From Clostridium ganghwense (GTDB lineage Bacteria > Bacillota > Clostridia > Clostridiales > Clostridiaceae): DNA of 64,000 nucleotides. The stretch's first letter is position 1; every line of letters begins with the position of its first letter. Both the position numbers and the translations under genes were made by a program. The stretch covers positions 868,001 through 932,000 of the forward strand of contig NZ_JAPQES010000001.1 of NCBI RefSeq assembly GCF_026735165.1. Direction: 5' to 3'. Positions 24,602 to 33,764 of the stretch are shown here, in pieces. The notes under the pieces are model-generated. The model saw only the letters and a list, made by a program, of their open reading frames with translations. It searched no databases and had not been told where the DNA came from.

Positions 24602-26326
24602 ATGATTGAAATAAAATTAGAAAAACTATCTGGACATGACAATAACGGCAAAGTGGGAAAAGTTAATGTTAAGATTGGTGATACAGTTAAGGAAGGAGAT
24701 ATATTACTTCAAGTAGAATCTAAAAAAGGAAATTTCCCTGTTAAGTCCAATACTAATGGTAAGATTGTAAAAATATTAGTAGAAGAAGATCAAACAGTTA
24801 CCAAAGGTGATATTTTATTTAAACTTGAAGACGAAAAAAATACTAATAATACCTCAAAAACTTCCACCTCTAAACCTTCAGGTAATTTTAACTATTTTAG
24901 CAGTATTATGAAACCTAAAAATGAAGAAATAGAAGCAGATATAACTATAATTGGTGGAGGTCCTGGTGGATATGTCGCAGCTATACATGCAGCTAAACAA
25001 AAAGCAAAAGTTGTTTTAATTGAAAAAGAAAAGGTAGGTGGAACTTGTCTTAATTGGGGATGTATCCCAACTAAAGCTTTGGTACGTTCATCAGAAGTTT
25101 ATAAGCACATGAAAACTGCTGATGAATTTGGTCTTTTTGCTGAAAATGTTTCTGTTGATATGAAAAAAGTAGTAGAGAGAAAAAATAATATCAAAAATCA
25201 ATTAATCAACGGAATAGAATATTTACTAGATAAACATAAAGTAAAAAAGATTGATGGAGTTGGTGAAATTTTTGATGAAAATACAGTATTCGTAAAAAAT
25301 AAAAGAACACATACCACAATTAAAACTAAAAATATAATAATAGCTACTGGTTCCAAAACTTCAACCTCTCCTATCAAAGAAATAGATCCTAATTACTTAT
25401 TAACAAGTAAGGAAGCTTTAGATCTTAAAACTCTACCAAAGCAAATAGTGATAGTAGGTGGTGGTGTTATAGGTATAGAATTTGCTTTTATTTTTGCAAA
25501 CTTTGGTGTAGATGTTTTTGTTGTTGAATTTGCTGATAAAATATTAGCTTCTCTAGATGATGATGTCTGCAATGAAATAACAGCTATTGCACAAAATAGT
25601 GGAATTAAAATATATACTAATTCTAAGGTAGAAGCCATTGATAAAAATGAAAATGGTAATTGTATAGTTACATTCACAAAAGATAATGAAAAAAGATATA
25701 TTTCATCAGATAAAGTATTAGTTGCAATAGGAAGACAGCCTTATTTTGAAGGGTTAAGTATAGAAAATCTAGGTATTGAAATGACTGAAAATAAACAAGG
25801 TATTAAAGTTAATGAAAGAATGCAAACAAACATACCTAATATATATGCTATTGGTGATGTAACTAATATAATCCAATTAGCTCATGCCGCTTCTCATCAA
25901 GGGATTATTGCAGTAGATAATATATTAGGTAAAGATAAAATTATGGACTATAGCTCAATTCCAAGTGCAATATTTACAAATCCAGAAATAGCTACAGTTG
26001 GAATTTGTGAAAAAGCTGCTAAATTAAAAGAAATAGACGTTGAAGTAGGTAAGTTTCCATTCTCCGCTAATGGAAAAGCTCTTACCCTTGGTGAAAGTAG
26101 AGGTTTTGTTAAAATTATTAAAGATAAGTCAACTGGTAAAATAATTGGAAGTACAATAATTGGACCTCATGCTACAGACCTTCTTGCTGTAGTAACCTTA
26201 GGTATAAAAAATAACCTAACTACAAAACAAATAACAGAAACTATATTTGCTCATCCAACTACTGCAGAAGCAATACATGAAGCTTCTTTAGAAGTTGAAG
26301 GCGGTGCAATACACTTTGTCAAATAA
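24602..26326 (+). CDS. lpdA: Dihydrolipoyl dehydrogenase with N-terminal lipoyl domain
   Basis: Predicted 574 aa; start at 24602 follows GGAGG by 8 bp. Residues 1-76 are a lipoyl/biotinyl domain with the modification site in VESKKGN (K42 by alignment with the ETDKA motif), then a Thr/Ser/Lys-rich linker (about 78-108), then a complete E3: FAD motif ITIIGGGPGGYVAA, redox pair GGTCLNWGCIPTK (C149, C154), NAD motif VIVGGGVIGIEFA and catalytic His-Glu in FAHPTTAEAIHE. No E1 or E2 genes are adjacent. The next gene, lipoate ligase, overlaps its end. Candidate partners are the AhpD-like protein upstream, or a 2-oxoacid, acetoin or glycine-cleavage system elsewhere. Confidence 0.95.
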   Translation: MIEIKLEKLSGHDNNGKVGKVNVKIGDTVKEGDILLQVESKKGNFPVKSNTNGKIVKILVEEDQTVTKGDILFKLEDEKNTNNTSKTSTSKPSGNFNYFSSIMKPKNEEIEADITIIGGGPGGYVAAIHAAKQKAKVVLIEKEKVGGTCLNWGCIPTKALVRSSEVYKHMKTADEFGLFAENVSVDMKKVVERKNNIKNQLINGIEYLLDKHKVKKIDGVGEIFDENTVFVKNKRTHTTIKTKNIIIATGSKTSTSPIKEIDPNYLLTSKEALDLKTLPKQIVIVGGGVIGIEFAFIFANFGVDVFVVEFADKILASLDDDVCNEITAIAQNSGIKIYTNSKVEAIDKNENGNCIVTFTKDNEKRYISSDKVLVAIGRQPYFEGLSIENLGIEMTENKQGIKVNERMQTNIPNIYAIGDVTNIIQLAHAASHQGIIAVDNILGKDKIMDYSSIPSAIFTNPEIATVGICEKAAKLKEIDVEVGKFPFSANGKALTLGESRGFVKIIKDKSTGKIIGSTIIGPHATDLLAVVTLGIKNNLTTKQITETIFAHPTTAEAIHEASLEVEGGAIHFVK

Positions 26327-27317
26327 AAACATTACTACTAAACTAATATGTTCATCGTCTCATAACCCCTGGTACAATTTAGCTATGGAAGAACATCTTC
26401 TTAAACAAGTAAAAACCAACGAAATTATCTTATATCTATGGCAGAATGATAATACTATAGTAGTTGGAAGAAATCAGAATCCCTGGAAAGAATGTAGGTG
26501 CAAAGATTTTGAAAACAATGGTGGAAAAATCGCTCGAAGATTATCTGGTGGTGGCACAGTCTTTCACGACCTTGGAAATTTAAATTTTACTTTTATTATG
26601 GATAAAAAGTTAAATAATTTAAATAGGCAGTTAAAAGTAATTCTTGAGGCAGTTAATAACTTAGGAGTAGAAGCTAATTTTTCTGGAAGAAATGATATTT
26701 TAGTATCCGGGAAAAAATTCTCTGGAAATGCATTTTACGAAGAGAATGCTTCTTCATATCATCATGGAACTATATTAGTTAATTCCAATATAGATAACTT
26801 AATTACTTATTTAAAAGTATCTAAAGAAAAGATTTCTTCTAAAGGAATTGATTCTGTAAATTCTAGAGTAGTAAATCTAAAAAGCATTAAAAATGATATT
26901 ACTATTGAAAATGTAAAGGCTAGTATAATAAAAAACTTTCTTAAAATTTATGGTGGTAATCCATCTATTGAATATGTAAATAATAGTGTATATCCATTAG
27001 AATCTTTATATAGTAAATATGCTTCCTGGGAATGGATATATGGTGAAACTCCTAAGTTTGATATAAATTTTATGAATAGATTTGTGTGGGGAGAAATAGA
27101 TTTAAATCTGAAACTAGATAATGGCATAATAGATTCTGTGGTTATCTACTCTGATGCTATGGATAGTAAATTAATTAAGAATATTGAAATGCTCTTAGTA
27201 AAAACCCCATTTAAAAAGGAATCTATTTTTAAAAATTTAAATACTATTTGTAGCGATATTAATACTACAAATCTAATTTATGATATAAAAAAATGGCTAG
27301 AAACCAAAGTAGGATAA
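26316..27317 (+). CDS. lplA: Lipoate-protein ligase LplA
   Basis: Predicted 333 aa from a TTG at 26316, which lies 9 bp after GGCGGTG and overlaps the lpd stop by 11 bp; a TTG further upstream is possible. Signature motifs: NPWYNLAMEEHLL, GRNQNPWKECR, ARRLSGGGTVFHDLGNLNFTF and KKFSGNAFYE, where the conserved lysine binds lipoyl-AMP. The C-terminal LplA accessory domain is present. It attaches lipoate to lysines such as K42 of the preceding protein. Translational coupling supports a shared job. Confidence 0.95.
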   Translation: MSNKNITTKLICSSSHNPWYNLAMEEHLLKQVKTNEIILYLWQNDNTIVVGRNQNPWKECRCKDFENNGGKIARRLSGGGTVFHDLGNLNFTFIMDKKLNNLNRQLKVILEAVNNLGVEANFSGRNDILVSGKKFSGNAFYEENASSYHHGTILVNSNIDNLITYLKVSKEKISSKGIDSVNSRVVNLKSIKNDITIENVKASIIKNFLKIYGGNPSIEYVNNSVYPLESLYSKYASWEWIYGETPKFDINFMNRFVWGEIDLNLKLDNGIIDSVVIYSDAMDSKLIKNIEMLLVKTPFKKESIFKNLNTICSDINTTNLIYDIKKWLETKVG

Positions 27318-27324
27318 CTTAAGA

Positions 27325-27353
27325 AATAAGCAGCAAACTAATTGCTGCTTATT
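27325..27353. terminator. Bidirectional terminator between lplA and prfB
   Basis: AATAAGCAGCAA/TTGCTGCTTATT stem flanked by A- and T-runs, at the meeting point of two converging genes. Confidence 0.88.
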
Positions 27354-28458
27354 TTATTTATTCCATTTTAAAAATTCTGTTATAAATAAATCTATATCTC
27401 CATCCATAACAGCATCTACATTTCCCATTTCTGAGTTAGTTCTATGGTCTTTTACCATAGTATATGGTTGGAATACATAAGATCTTATTTGACTTCCCCA
27501 ACCATTATCTTTTAAGTCTCCTGTGAGCTCTTCAATTTTTTCTTTATGAGCTCTTTCTTTAAGTTCAGCAAGCTTTGATTTTAACATACTCATAGCTGTA
27601 TCTTTGTTTTGAAATTGGCTTCTTTCACTTTGACACTGAACAACTATACCTGTAGGTATATGAGTTATTCTAACAGCTGAATCTGTTTTATTTATATGCT
27701 GTCCACCTGCTCCACTTGCACGATAAGTATCTATCTTTAAATCATCATCTTTTATTGCTATATCTTGACTTTCAGTAAGTTCTGGCAACACTTCCATAGA
27801 TGCAAAAGAAGTTTGTCTTTTACCATTAGCATTAAAAGGAGAAATTCTAACTAATCTATGGATTCCTTTTTCTGCTTTTAAATAACCATAGACAAATTCT
27901 CCTGTTATTTTTAAGTCTACGTTCTTAATTCCAGCTTCATCCCCTGGTAGCAAACTTAAAGTTTCTACCTTATATCCTTTTTTCTCTGCCCATCTCGTAT
28001 ACATTCTCAAAAGCATTTGAGTCCAATCCTGTGCATCTGTACCACCTGCTCCTGAATGTAATGATACTATTGCATTATTTCTGTCATATTCTCCTGAAAG
28101 AAGTATTTCTATCTTAAATTGTTCTATTGTATTTTCAATTTCATTTATTTCATTGATTATTTCATCTAAGGAAGTTTCATCTTCTTCCTCTATACTCATT
28201 TCTATTAAAACTTCTGTATCTTCCAGTCTAGTCTTAGTATTATTATATTTATCTAATCTATCTTTTAAGTTTTTTGCTTCTTGAGTAGTTTCCTGTGCTC
28301 TATTTACATCATCCCAAAAATCAGATTCCTGCATTGTATTTTCAAGCTCCGATACTCTCTTTTCTATACCAGCAATGTCAAAGTGAAACCCTCACTTCGT
28401 CTAAATTTTTATTAATTTCAGCAGTTTTATTCTTAGCTTCTTCTAACTGAATTATCAT
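27354..28458 (-). CDS. prfB: Peptide chain release factor 2, with programmed +1 frameshift
   Basis: RF2 recognises UGA and UAA. The first reading frame starts at the ATG at 28458 (site GGAGAGGGTGAG), runs 26 codons and ends at an in-frame TGA (28380-28378). The classical shift site is present: AGGG upstream, then CTT TGA C. After the +1 shift the main frame runs to 27354, giving about 367 aa, the normal RF2 length. The recognition motif SPF (RISPFNANG) and the catalytic GGQ (ASGAGGQHINKTDS) are intact. Low RF2 lets the ribosome shift, so the protein controls its own level. It is not a pseudogene. Confidence 0.97.
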
Positions 28459-28505
28459 AAACTCACCCTCTCCATTTTAAATAGTAGCCAGTAGATTATA
28501 TAATT

Positions 28506-28532
28506 AAAAAACCCAGCGTAGCTGGATTTTTT
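28506..28532 (-). terminator. Terminator after secA
   Basis: AAAACCCAGC/GCTGGATTTT stem, 33 bp past the secA stop, with T-run on the minus strand. Confidence 0.88.
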
Positions 28533-28564
28533 AATTTTTTATTTAATAGTTCATTACTTTTATC

Positions 28565-31075
28565 TTAAAGTCCTCTTCCGCAGCAATTTTTATATTTCTT
28601 ACCACTTCCACAAGGACATGAATCATTTCTTCCTATCTTTTCTTCTTTTCTTCTTACTGGTTCATGTTTAACCGAATCGTCTCCAGATTGATTTGTTGAA
28701 GTTTCTTTTGCTACTCTTTCTCTTTCTGGTGCTCTCTCAAGTTGAACATGGAACAAGTACTTAATAGTATCTATCTTAATATTTTCAGTCATTTGTTCAA
28801 ACATTTCACTACCTTCAAACTGATATGCTTGTGTAGGATCTTGTTGTCTATACGCTCTTAGTCCTATACCTTGTTTTAAATGATCCATATCATCTATATG
28901 AGCCATCCACTTAGTATCAACAACTTTAAGAAGAACAACTCTCTCAACTTCTCTTATTTGTTCTGAACCAAACATTTCTTCTTTCTCTGCATACATATCT
29001 TTAGCTATTTTAACAAGCTTTTCTTTTATTTCATCATCAGATAGAACTTTAAGTTCATCAACAGTTACAGTTTCTTTTGGTAAATATATTTCTTCTAAAT
29101 ATGCAATAAGCTTTTCTATGTCCTCTTCTAGGTTTTCATCTAAACCTGACATATGTGCATTAACTGCTGATACTATAACATCTTCTATCATATCTTGAAT
29201 TTCTTCTTTTAAAGATTCACCTTGAAGAACTTCGCCTCTTTGCTTATACATAACTTCTCTTTGTTGATTCATAACATCATCGTATTGTAATACAGTTTTA
29301 CGAACATCGAAGTTATTTCCTTCAACTTTCTTTTGGGCATTTTCGATTGCACCTGTAACCATTTTACTTTCTATTACATCCTCATCACTTAATCCTAACT
29401 TTTCGACTATCCCTTGAAGTCTTTCTGATCCAAATATTCTCATTAAATCATCTTCTAATGAAACATAGAATCTAGAGAAACCTGGATCTCCCTGACGACC
29501 AGAACGACCTCTTAATTGATTATCTATACGTCTTGATTCATGTCTTTCAGTACCTATTACCTTAAGTCCTCCAACTTCTGCAACACCTTCGCCAAGCTTA
29601 ATGTCCGTACCACGACCAGCCATATTAGTAGCTATAGTTATTCTTCCTTTTTCACCTGCATCTGCTACTATTTCAGCTTCTTTTTCATGATATTTAGCGT
29701 TAAGAACTTTATGAGGTACTCCTTTTCTTTTTAACATATCTGAAAGAAGTTCAGATTTTTCTATACTTACTGTACCAACAAGTACTGGCTGCCCTTTTTT
29801 ATAGGTTTCTTCTATATCATTAACTATTGCTTTATACTTACCTTTTTCAGATTTATATACTAAATCTGATGCATCTTTTCTAGCTATTGGTCTATTAGTA
29901 GGTATAATTACTACGTCTAAACCATAGATCTCTCTGAACTCACCTTCTTCTGTTTCAGCTGTTCCTGTCATACCTGAAAGCTTAGTATACATTCTGAAGT
30001 AATTTTGGAAAGTAATAGTTGCAAGAGTTTTAGATTCTTTTTGAATTTTAACTCCTTCTTTAGCTTCTATCGCTTGGTGAAGACCATCACTATATCTTCT
30101 ACCTTCCATAAGTCTTCCAGTAAATTCATCAACAATAATAATTTCATCATCTTTTACCATATAGTCTTTGTCTCTCTTCATAGTGTAACTAGCTTTTAAA
30201 GCTTGAACTACATGGTGTTGTACTTGCATATTTTCTGCATCTGCATAGTTTTCTAGATGGAAAAATTTCTCTGCTTTTTCTACACCTTCATCCGTTAATA
30301 TAACAGAATTAGTTTTTTCATCTACTGTATAATCATCTTCACTTAAAGTTTTTGCAAAAAAGTCAGCAACTCTATAAAAATCTGTAGATTTTTCTCCCTC
30401 ACCTGAAATGATAAGAGGTGTTCTAGCTTCGTCAATCAAGATAGAGTCAACCTCATCGACTATACAGAAATTTAGTTCTCTTTGAACTTTCTCTTCTTTG
30501 TATATTACCATGTTGTCTCTAAGATAATCGAATCCAAATTCATTATTAGTTCCATAAGTTATATCAGAATTATAGGCTTCACGTCTTTCATTATTATCCA
30601 AATCATGGATTATAACTCCACTTGTTAAACCTAAAAATTCGTAAAGTTCATTCATTTGGTCTCTATCTCTTTTAGCAAGATAGTCGTTAACAGTAATTAT
30701 ATGAACCCCTTTACTACTTAAAGCATTTAAGTATGCTGGTAAAGTAGCAACAAGAGTCTTACCTTCCCCTGTTCTCATTTCAGCAATTCTTCCTTGATGA
30801 AGCACTATTCCTCCTACTAATTGTACTCTATAATGCTTCATTTTTAAAACTCTCCATGAAGCTTCTCTGCATACAGCAAAAGCTTCTGGTAAAATATCAT
30901 CTAATGTCTCACCCTTTGAAAGTCTTTCTTTAAACTCTTCTGTTTTATTCTTTAATTCCTCATCGCTTAATTTTTGCATGTCTTCATCTAATGCTTCAAT
31001 TTTATCTACTATTGGTTTTATTTTTTTCAATTCTCTATCACTATACGAACCAAATATCTTTTCAAATAAACCCAT
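28565..31075 (-). CDS. secA: Protein translocase motor SecA
   Basis: 836 aa ATPase that pushes preproteins through SecYEG. All parts are seen: Walker [19 protein letters not shown]-box [16 protein letters not shown], preprotein crosslinking region, motif [15 protein letters not shown], helical scaffold, and the C-terminal zinc-binding tail [14 protein letters not shown] preceded by KIGRNDS. Length is typical of Firmicute SecA1. It stands upstream of prfB on the same strand, separated by a terminator, an arrangement common in Firmicutes. Confidence 0.99.
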   Translation of the reverse strand: MGLFEKIFGSYSDRELKKIKPIVDKIEALDEDMQKLSDEELKNKTEEFKERLSKGETLDDILPEAFAVCREASWRVLKMKHYRVQLVGGIVLHQGRIAEMRTGEGKTLVATLPAYLNALSSKGVHIITVNDYLAKRDRDQMNELYEFLGLTSGVIIHDLDNNERREAYNSDITYGTNNEFGFDYLRDNMVIYKEEKVQRELNFCIVDEVDSILIDEARTPLIISGEGEKSTDFYRVADFFAKTLSEDDYTVDEKTNSVILTDEGVEKAEKFFHLENYADAENMQVQHHVVQALKASYTMKRDKDYMVKDDEIIIVDEFTGRLMEGRRYSDGLHQAIEAKEGVKIQKESKTLATITFQNYFRMYTKLSGMTGTAETEEGEFREIYGLDVVIIPTNRPIARKDASDLVYKSEKGKYKAIVNDIEETYKKGQPVLVGTVSIEKSELLSDMLKRKGVPHKVLNAKYHEKEAEIVADAGEKGRITIATNMAGRGTDIKLGEGVAEVGGLKVIGTERHESRRIDNQLRGRSGRQGDPGFSRFYVSLEDDLMRIFGSERLQGIVEKLGLSDEDVIESKMVTGAIENAQKKVEGNNFDVRKTVLQYDDVMNQQREVMYKQRGEVLQGESLKEEIQDMIEDVIVSAVNAHMSGLDENLEEDIEKLIAYLEEIYLPKETVTVDELKVLSDDEIKEKLVKIAKDMYAEKEEMFGSEQIREVERVVLLKVVDTKWMAHIDDMDHLKQGIGLRAYRQQDPTQAYQFEGSEMFEQMTENIKIDTIKYLFHVQLERAPERERVAKETSTNQSGDDSVKHEPVRRKEEKIGRNDSCPCGSGKKYKNCCGRGL

Positions 31076-31284
31076 TTATCTTCATCCTCACTAACTATAT
31101 TTTGAATTTCATATAAAACTGTCTAATTTTATTTACACTCATTGTATTATAACACTTAATCATATACCATTCAATAACTATAACTTTTAAATAATTTTTA
31201 CATTTATATTAACAATATATTAACTATTTAATACATTAAAACTTATTTTAAAGATAGTTTTATTATCTATAAATATCTATAAAT

Positions 31285-31317
31285 AAAAAAAAGGAGGAAA
31301 ATTCCTCCTTTTTTTTA
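31285..31317 (-). terminator. Terminator of hpf
   Basis: AAAAAAGGAGGAAAA palindrome with T-run, overlapping the hpf stop codon. The strong AAGGAGG sequence on the plus strand is part of this stem, not a ribosome site. Confidence 0.9.
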
Positions 31318-31845
31318 AACTGCCGGCTCTATAAGACCATAATGACCATCTTTTCTCTTATATAAAACATTAACTTCATTAGTATCTGCATTAGTATATA
31401 CAAAGAAGTTATGTCCTAAAAGTTCCATTTGAAGTAAAGCTTCCTCGCTACTCATTGGCTTTATTGGAAATTTCTTAGTCTTCACTATTTTAGAATCTAT
31501 ATCTTCATCCTTAGGGATATATTCTGGAATAAATTGAAATTTTAATGCATCTCCATATTTTCTTCTTTGTAATTTAGTTTTTTGTTTTCTTATTTGTCTT
31601 TCCATTTTTTCTAAAACTATATCTATAGCTGCATACATATCTTCATTTACTTCTTCCCCTCTTAATATAACTCCATTAAAAGGTATTGTAACCTCTATTA
31701 TCTGTCTAGTTTTTTCTACACTTAAAGTTGCATTGACTTCTACATTAGGGTCAAAGTACTTGTCTAATTTAGATAGTTTATTTTCTACTGCGTTTCTTAA
31801 CCCATTTGTTATTGCTATGTTTTTACCCATTACTGTTATATTCAT
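31315..31845 (-). CDS. hpf: Long-form ribosome hibernation promoting factor HPF
   Basis: 176 aa. Residues 1-100 are the S30AE/YfiA domain (NITVMGKNIAITNGLRNAVENKLSKL; ATLSVEKTRQIIEVTI) and residues about 120-176 the extra C-terminal domain (KRFPIKPMSSEEA-like KKFPIKPMSSEEALLQMELLGHNFFVYTN), which dimerises ribosomes into 100S particles in stationary phase. Single gene between secA and comFC. Confidence 0.97.
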   Translation of the reverse strand: MNITVMGKNIAITNGLRNAVENKLSKLDKYFDPNVEVNATLSVEKTRQIIEVTIPFNGVILRGEEVNEDMYAAIDIVLEKMERQIRKQKTKLQRRKYGDALKFQFIPEYIPKDEDIDSKIVKTKKFPIKPMSSEEALLQMELLGHNFFVYTNADTNEVNVLYKRKDGHYGLIEPAV

Positions 31846-32091
31846 AAAGCCAGCCCCTTTCTGGTATATCTTCTATTATGTCTTTGAAGATATTTGATTA
31901 ATATTTGTCCTTCTGTACTATTATTTTATTACTAATCAACATAAATAACAACTAAAATAAACTGAATTTACGAAATATTTAATTAATTTATAACGTTATA
32001 CTACAGTTTCTCTTATGTTTCTTCTTTTTTTCACTATAATTTATTAGAGGAATTTTTTTTAATTTTGTGTTAGAATAGATGTGAAGGGCAT

Positions 32092-32772
32092 TTATAAACT
32101 ACTTTTAGCACAAGTCAATATTATCACTTCACTTGCTCCACTTCTAAGCATAGCTTTTGCACAATAAAAACTTGTAGCACCTGTGGTTATAACATCATCA
32201 ACCAATAATATTCTTTTGTTTTTGAGATACTTTATGTTTATACACTTAAAAGAATCCTTAAGATTTTTCCATCGTTCTTCTCCATTTAAACCTATCTGAT
32301 CCTTAGTATTGTTGAATTTTACTAAAAACTCTAAACTTTTAGTATCTATTTTATAACTAATAGTCCTAGCTAAATATTTGCTTTGATTATAACCCCTTTT
32401 TTTTATGGACTTTTTTGTTGAAGGTACATATGTAATAACATCAAATTTAATATTTTGTTTTCTAATAGTATCTACCATATACTGTACTAAAACTTCTCCT
32501 GCTTTAAAATCATTTTTATATTTTAAATTTATTATTAATTCCTTTATTATACCTGAATAGTAAGCTGAACTAAAACATTTAACTTCAAAAGTTTCTTCAC
32601 AAATTTTGAAATATTCTTTGCACAATTTTACTTCAGCTCTACATTTATTACATAAAAGTTTTTCATCACTTACATATTCATTGCATATAGTGCATTCTCT
32701 GCCATCACTATATATAACATTTAGTATACAATGCCATAAGTATTTTATATTTTTAATAAGTTCATTTCCCAT
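32092..32772 (-). CDS. comFC: ComFC-family phosphoribosyltransferase-like protein
   Basis: 226 aa. N-terminal zinc-binding motif CTICNEYVSDEKLLCNKC (two CxxC pairs), then a PRTase fold with the PRPP loop RILLVDDVITTGATSF. ComFC/GntX proteins take part in natural DNA uptake. The gene overlaps the ComFA-like gene by 28 bp. In clostridia that are not known to be competent, the family may have another role, such as DNA repair with RecD2 upstream. Confidence 0.9.
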   Translation of the reverse strand: MGNELIKNIKYLWHCILNVIYSDGRECTICNEYVSDEKLLCNKCRAEVKLCKEYFKICEETFEVKCFSSAYYSGIIKELIINLKYKNDFKAGEVLVQYMVDTIRKQNIKFDVITYVPSTKKSIKKRGYNQSKYLARTISYKIDTKSLEFLVKFNNTKDQIGLNGEERWKNLKDSFKCINIKYLKNKRILLVDDVITTGATSFYCAKAMLRSGASEVIILTCAKSSL

Positions 32773-33764
32773 GCTTCTTTATTGAAATGTCTAGTTATAT
32801 TTTTAGCCTTATCCATATCTTCCGTTTCATATTTGCCTAAAAATACAACTTCGCCTCTACGGCTTTTCCCACTTCTCCCTACCTTTCCACAAAGATAAAC
32901 TAATTTTTTGTAATCGAATAATTTGTCATCTGCAAAAAACACCATAACATTTACATTTTTTATATCAAAATGAAAATCATTAGTTACCATTATCCCTTGT
33001 TTCATTTTCATAAAATTATATAAAACTTTCTCTTCATTTTTATTCTTAATAAAAGATATAATATTTCTATTAATTTTACTACAATACACTGATAAATATT
33101 GGTAAACTTTTTTAACTTTTTCCTCATTTGGAACATATACCATTACTTTTTGATTTGTTTTTATAGACCATTCTAGATACTCATAAGCTACATATGGAAT
33201 ATCTTTATTTATGTTTATTCTAGTACCAATAAACTTTGGTTCTATTACCGGATAACTATTGCCTCTCACTGGTAAAAGTATTTCTCTCTTATTTTTAAAA
33301 GTTTTTTCTATACAATAAGATATCACCTTAGCATTATCTTTAGCCTTACTTACCATTGCTTCAATAATCTCGTAATTAGTACGGGATGAAAAACTTTTTA
33401 TATCATCATAAATTACTAAATCAAATTTATCATCTAATTTACTTAACATATCATGCTTACTTATTATTAATAATGCATCATTATAATTACTTTTTTCTTT
33501 TACATAAGTATATCTTCTGAATTTACTTTTTCTCTTTATTTTTTCAATAATTTCTATATGGATACTATTTTCATCTGTTATATATAATACTTTTTTGTTT
33601 CTATAAACATAATTTAAAATAATATTCAAAAATATCTCTGATGAATTATATGGTGGTGATATTACATTTAAATATTTTTCTCTACTAGAACTCCAAGCTA
33701 CTATTTGTTCACTTATTTTTTTCTTTTTTATATTAATATCTGAATGATTTAAATTCATTTTCAT
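32745..33764 (-). CDS. Degenerate ComFA-like helicase protein
   Basis: 339 aa, shorter than ComFA of B. subtilis. It keeps the layout of a two-lobed superfamily 2 helicase: a DEAD-like FDLVIYDDI and a motif VI-like LCGKVGRSGKSRRGEVVFLG. The Walker A region reads VISPPYNSSEIFLN, with no GKT/GKS, and the N-terminal zinc motif of ComFA is absent. ATP use is therefore doubtful. Position between recD2 (ATGA overlap) and comFC supports the ComFA link. Confidence 0.65.
   Translation of the reverse strand: MKMNLNHSDINIKKKKISEQIVAWSSSREKYLNVISPPYNSSEIFLNIILNYVYRNKKVLYITDENSIHIEIIEKIKRKSKFRRYTYVKEKSNYNDALLIISKHDMLSKLDDKFDLVIYDDIKSFSSRTNYEIIEAMVSKAKDNAKVISYCIEKTFKNKREILLPVRGNSYPVIEPKFIGTRININKDIPYVAYEYLEWSIKTNQKVMVYVPNEEKVKKVYQYLSVYCSKINRNIISFIKNKNEEKVLYNFMKMKQGIMVTNDFHFDIKNVNVMVFFADDKLFDYKKLVYLCGKVGRSGKSRRGEVVFLGKYETEDMDKAKNITRHFNKEAWEMNLLKI

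Noticed and set aside
27354-28458. prfB as a pseudogene because of the early TGA
   Set aside because: The stop is the standard programmed +1 frameshift site.
31288-31315. AAGGAGG on the plus strand as a ribosome site for a plus-strand gene
   Set aside because: It is one arm of the hpf terminator and no plus-strand gene follows.
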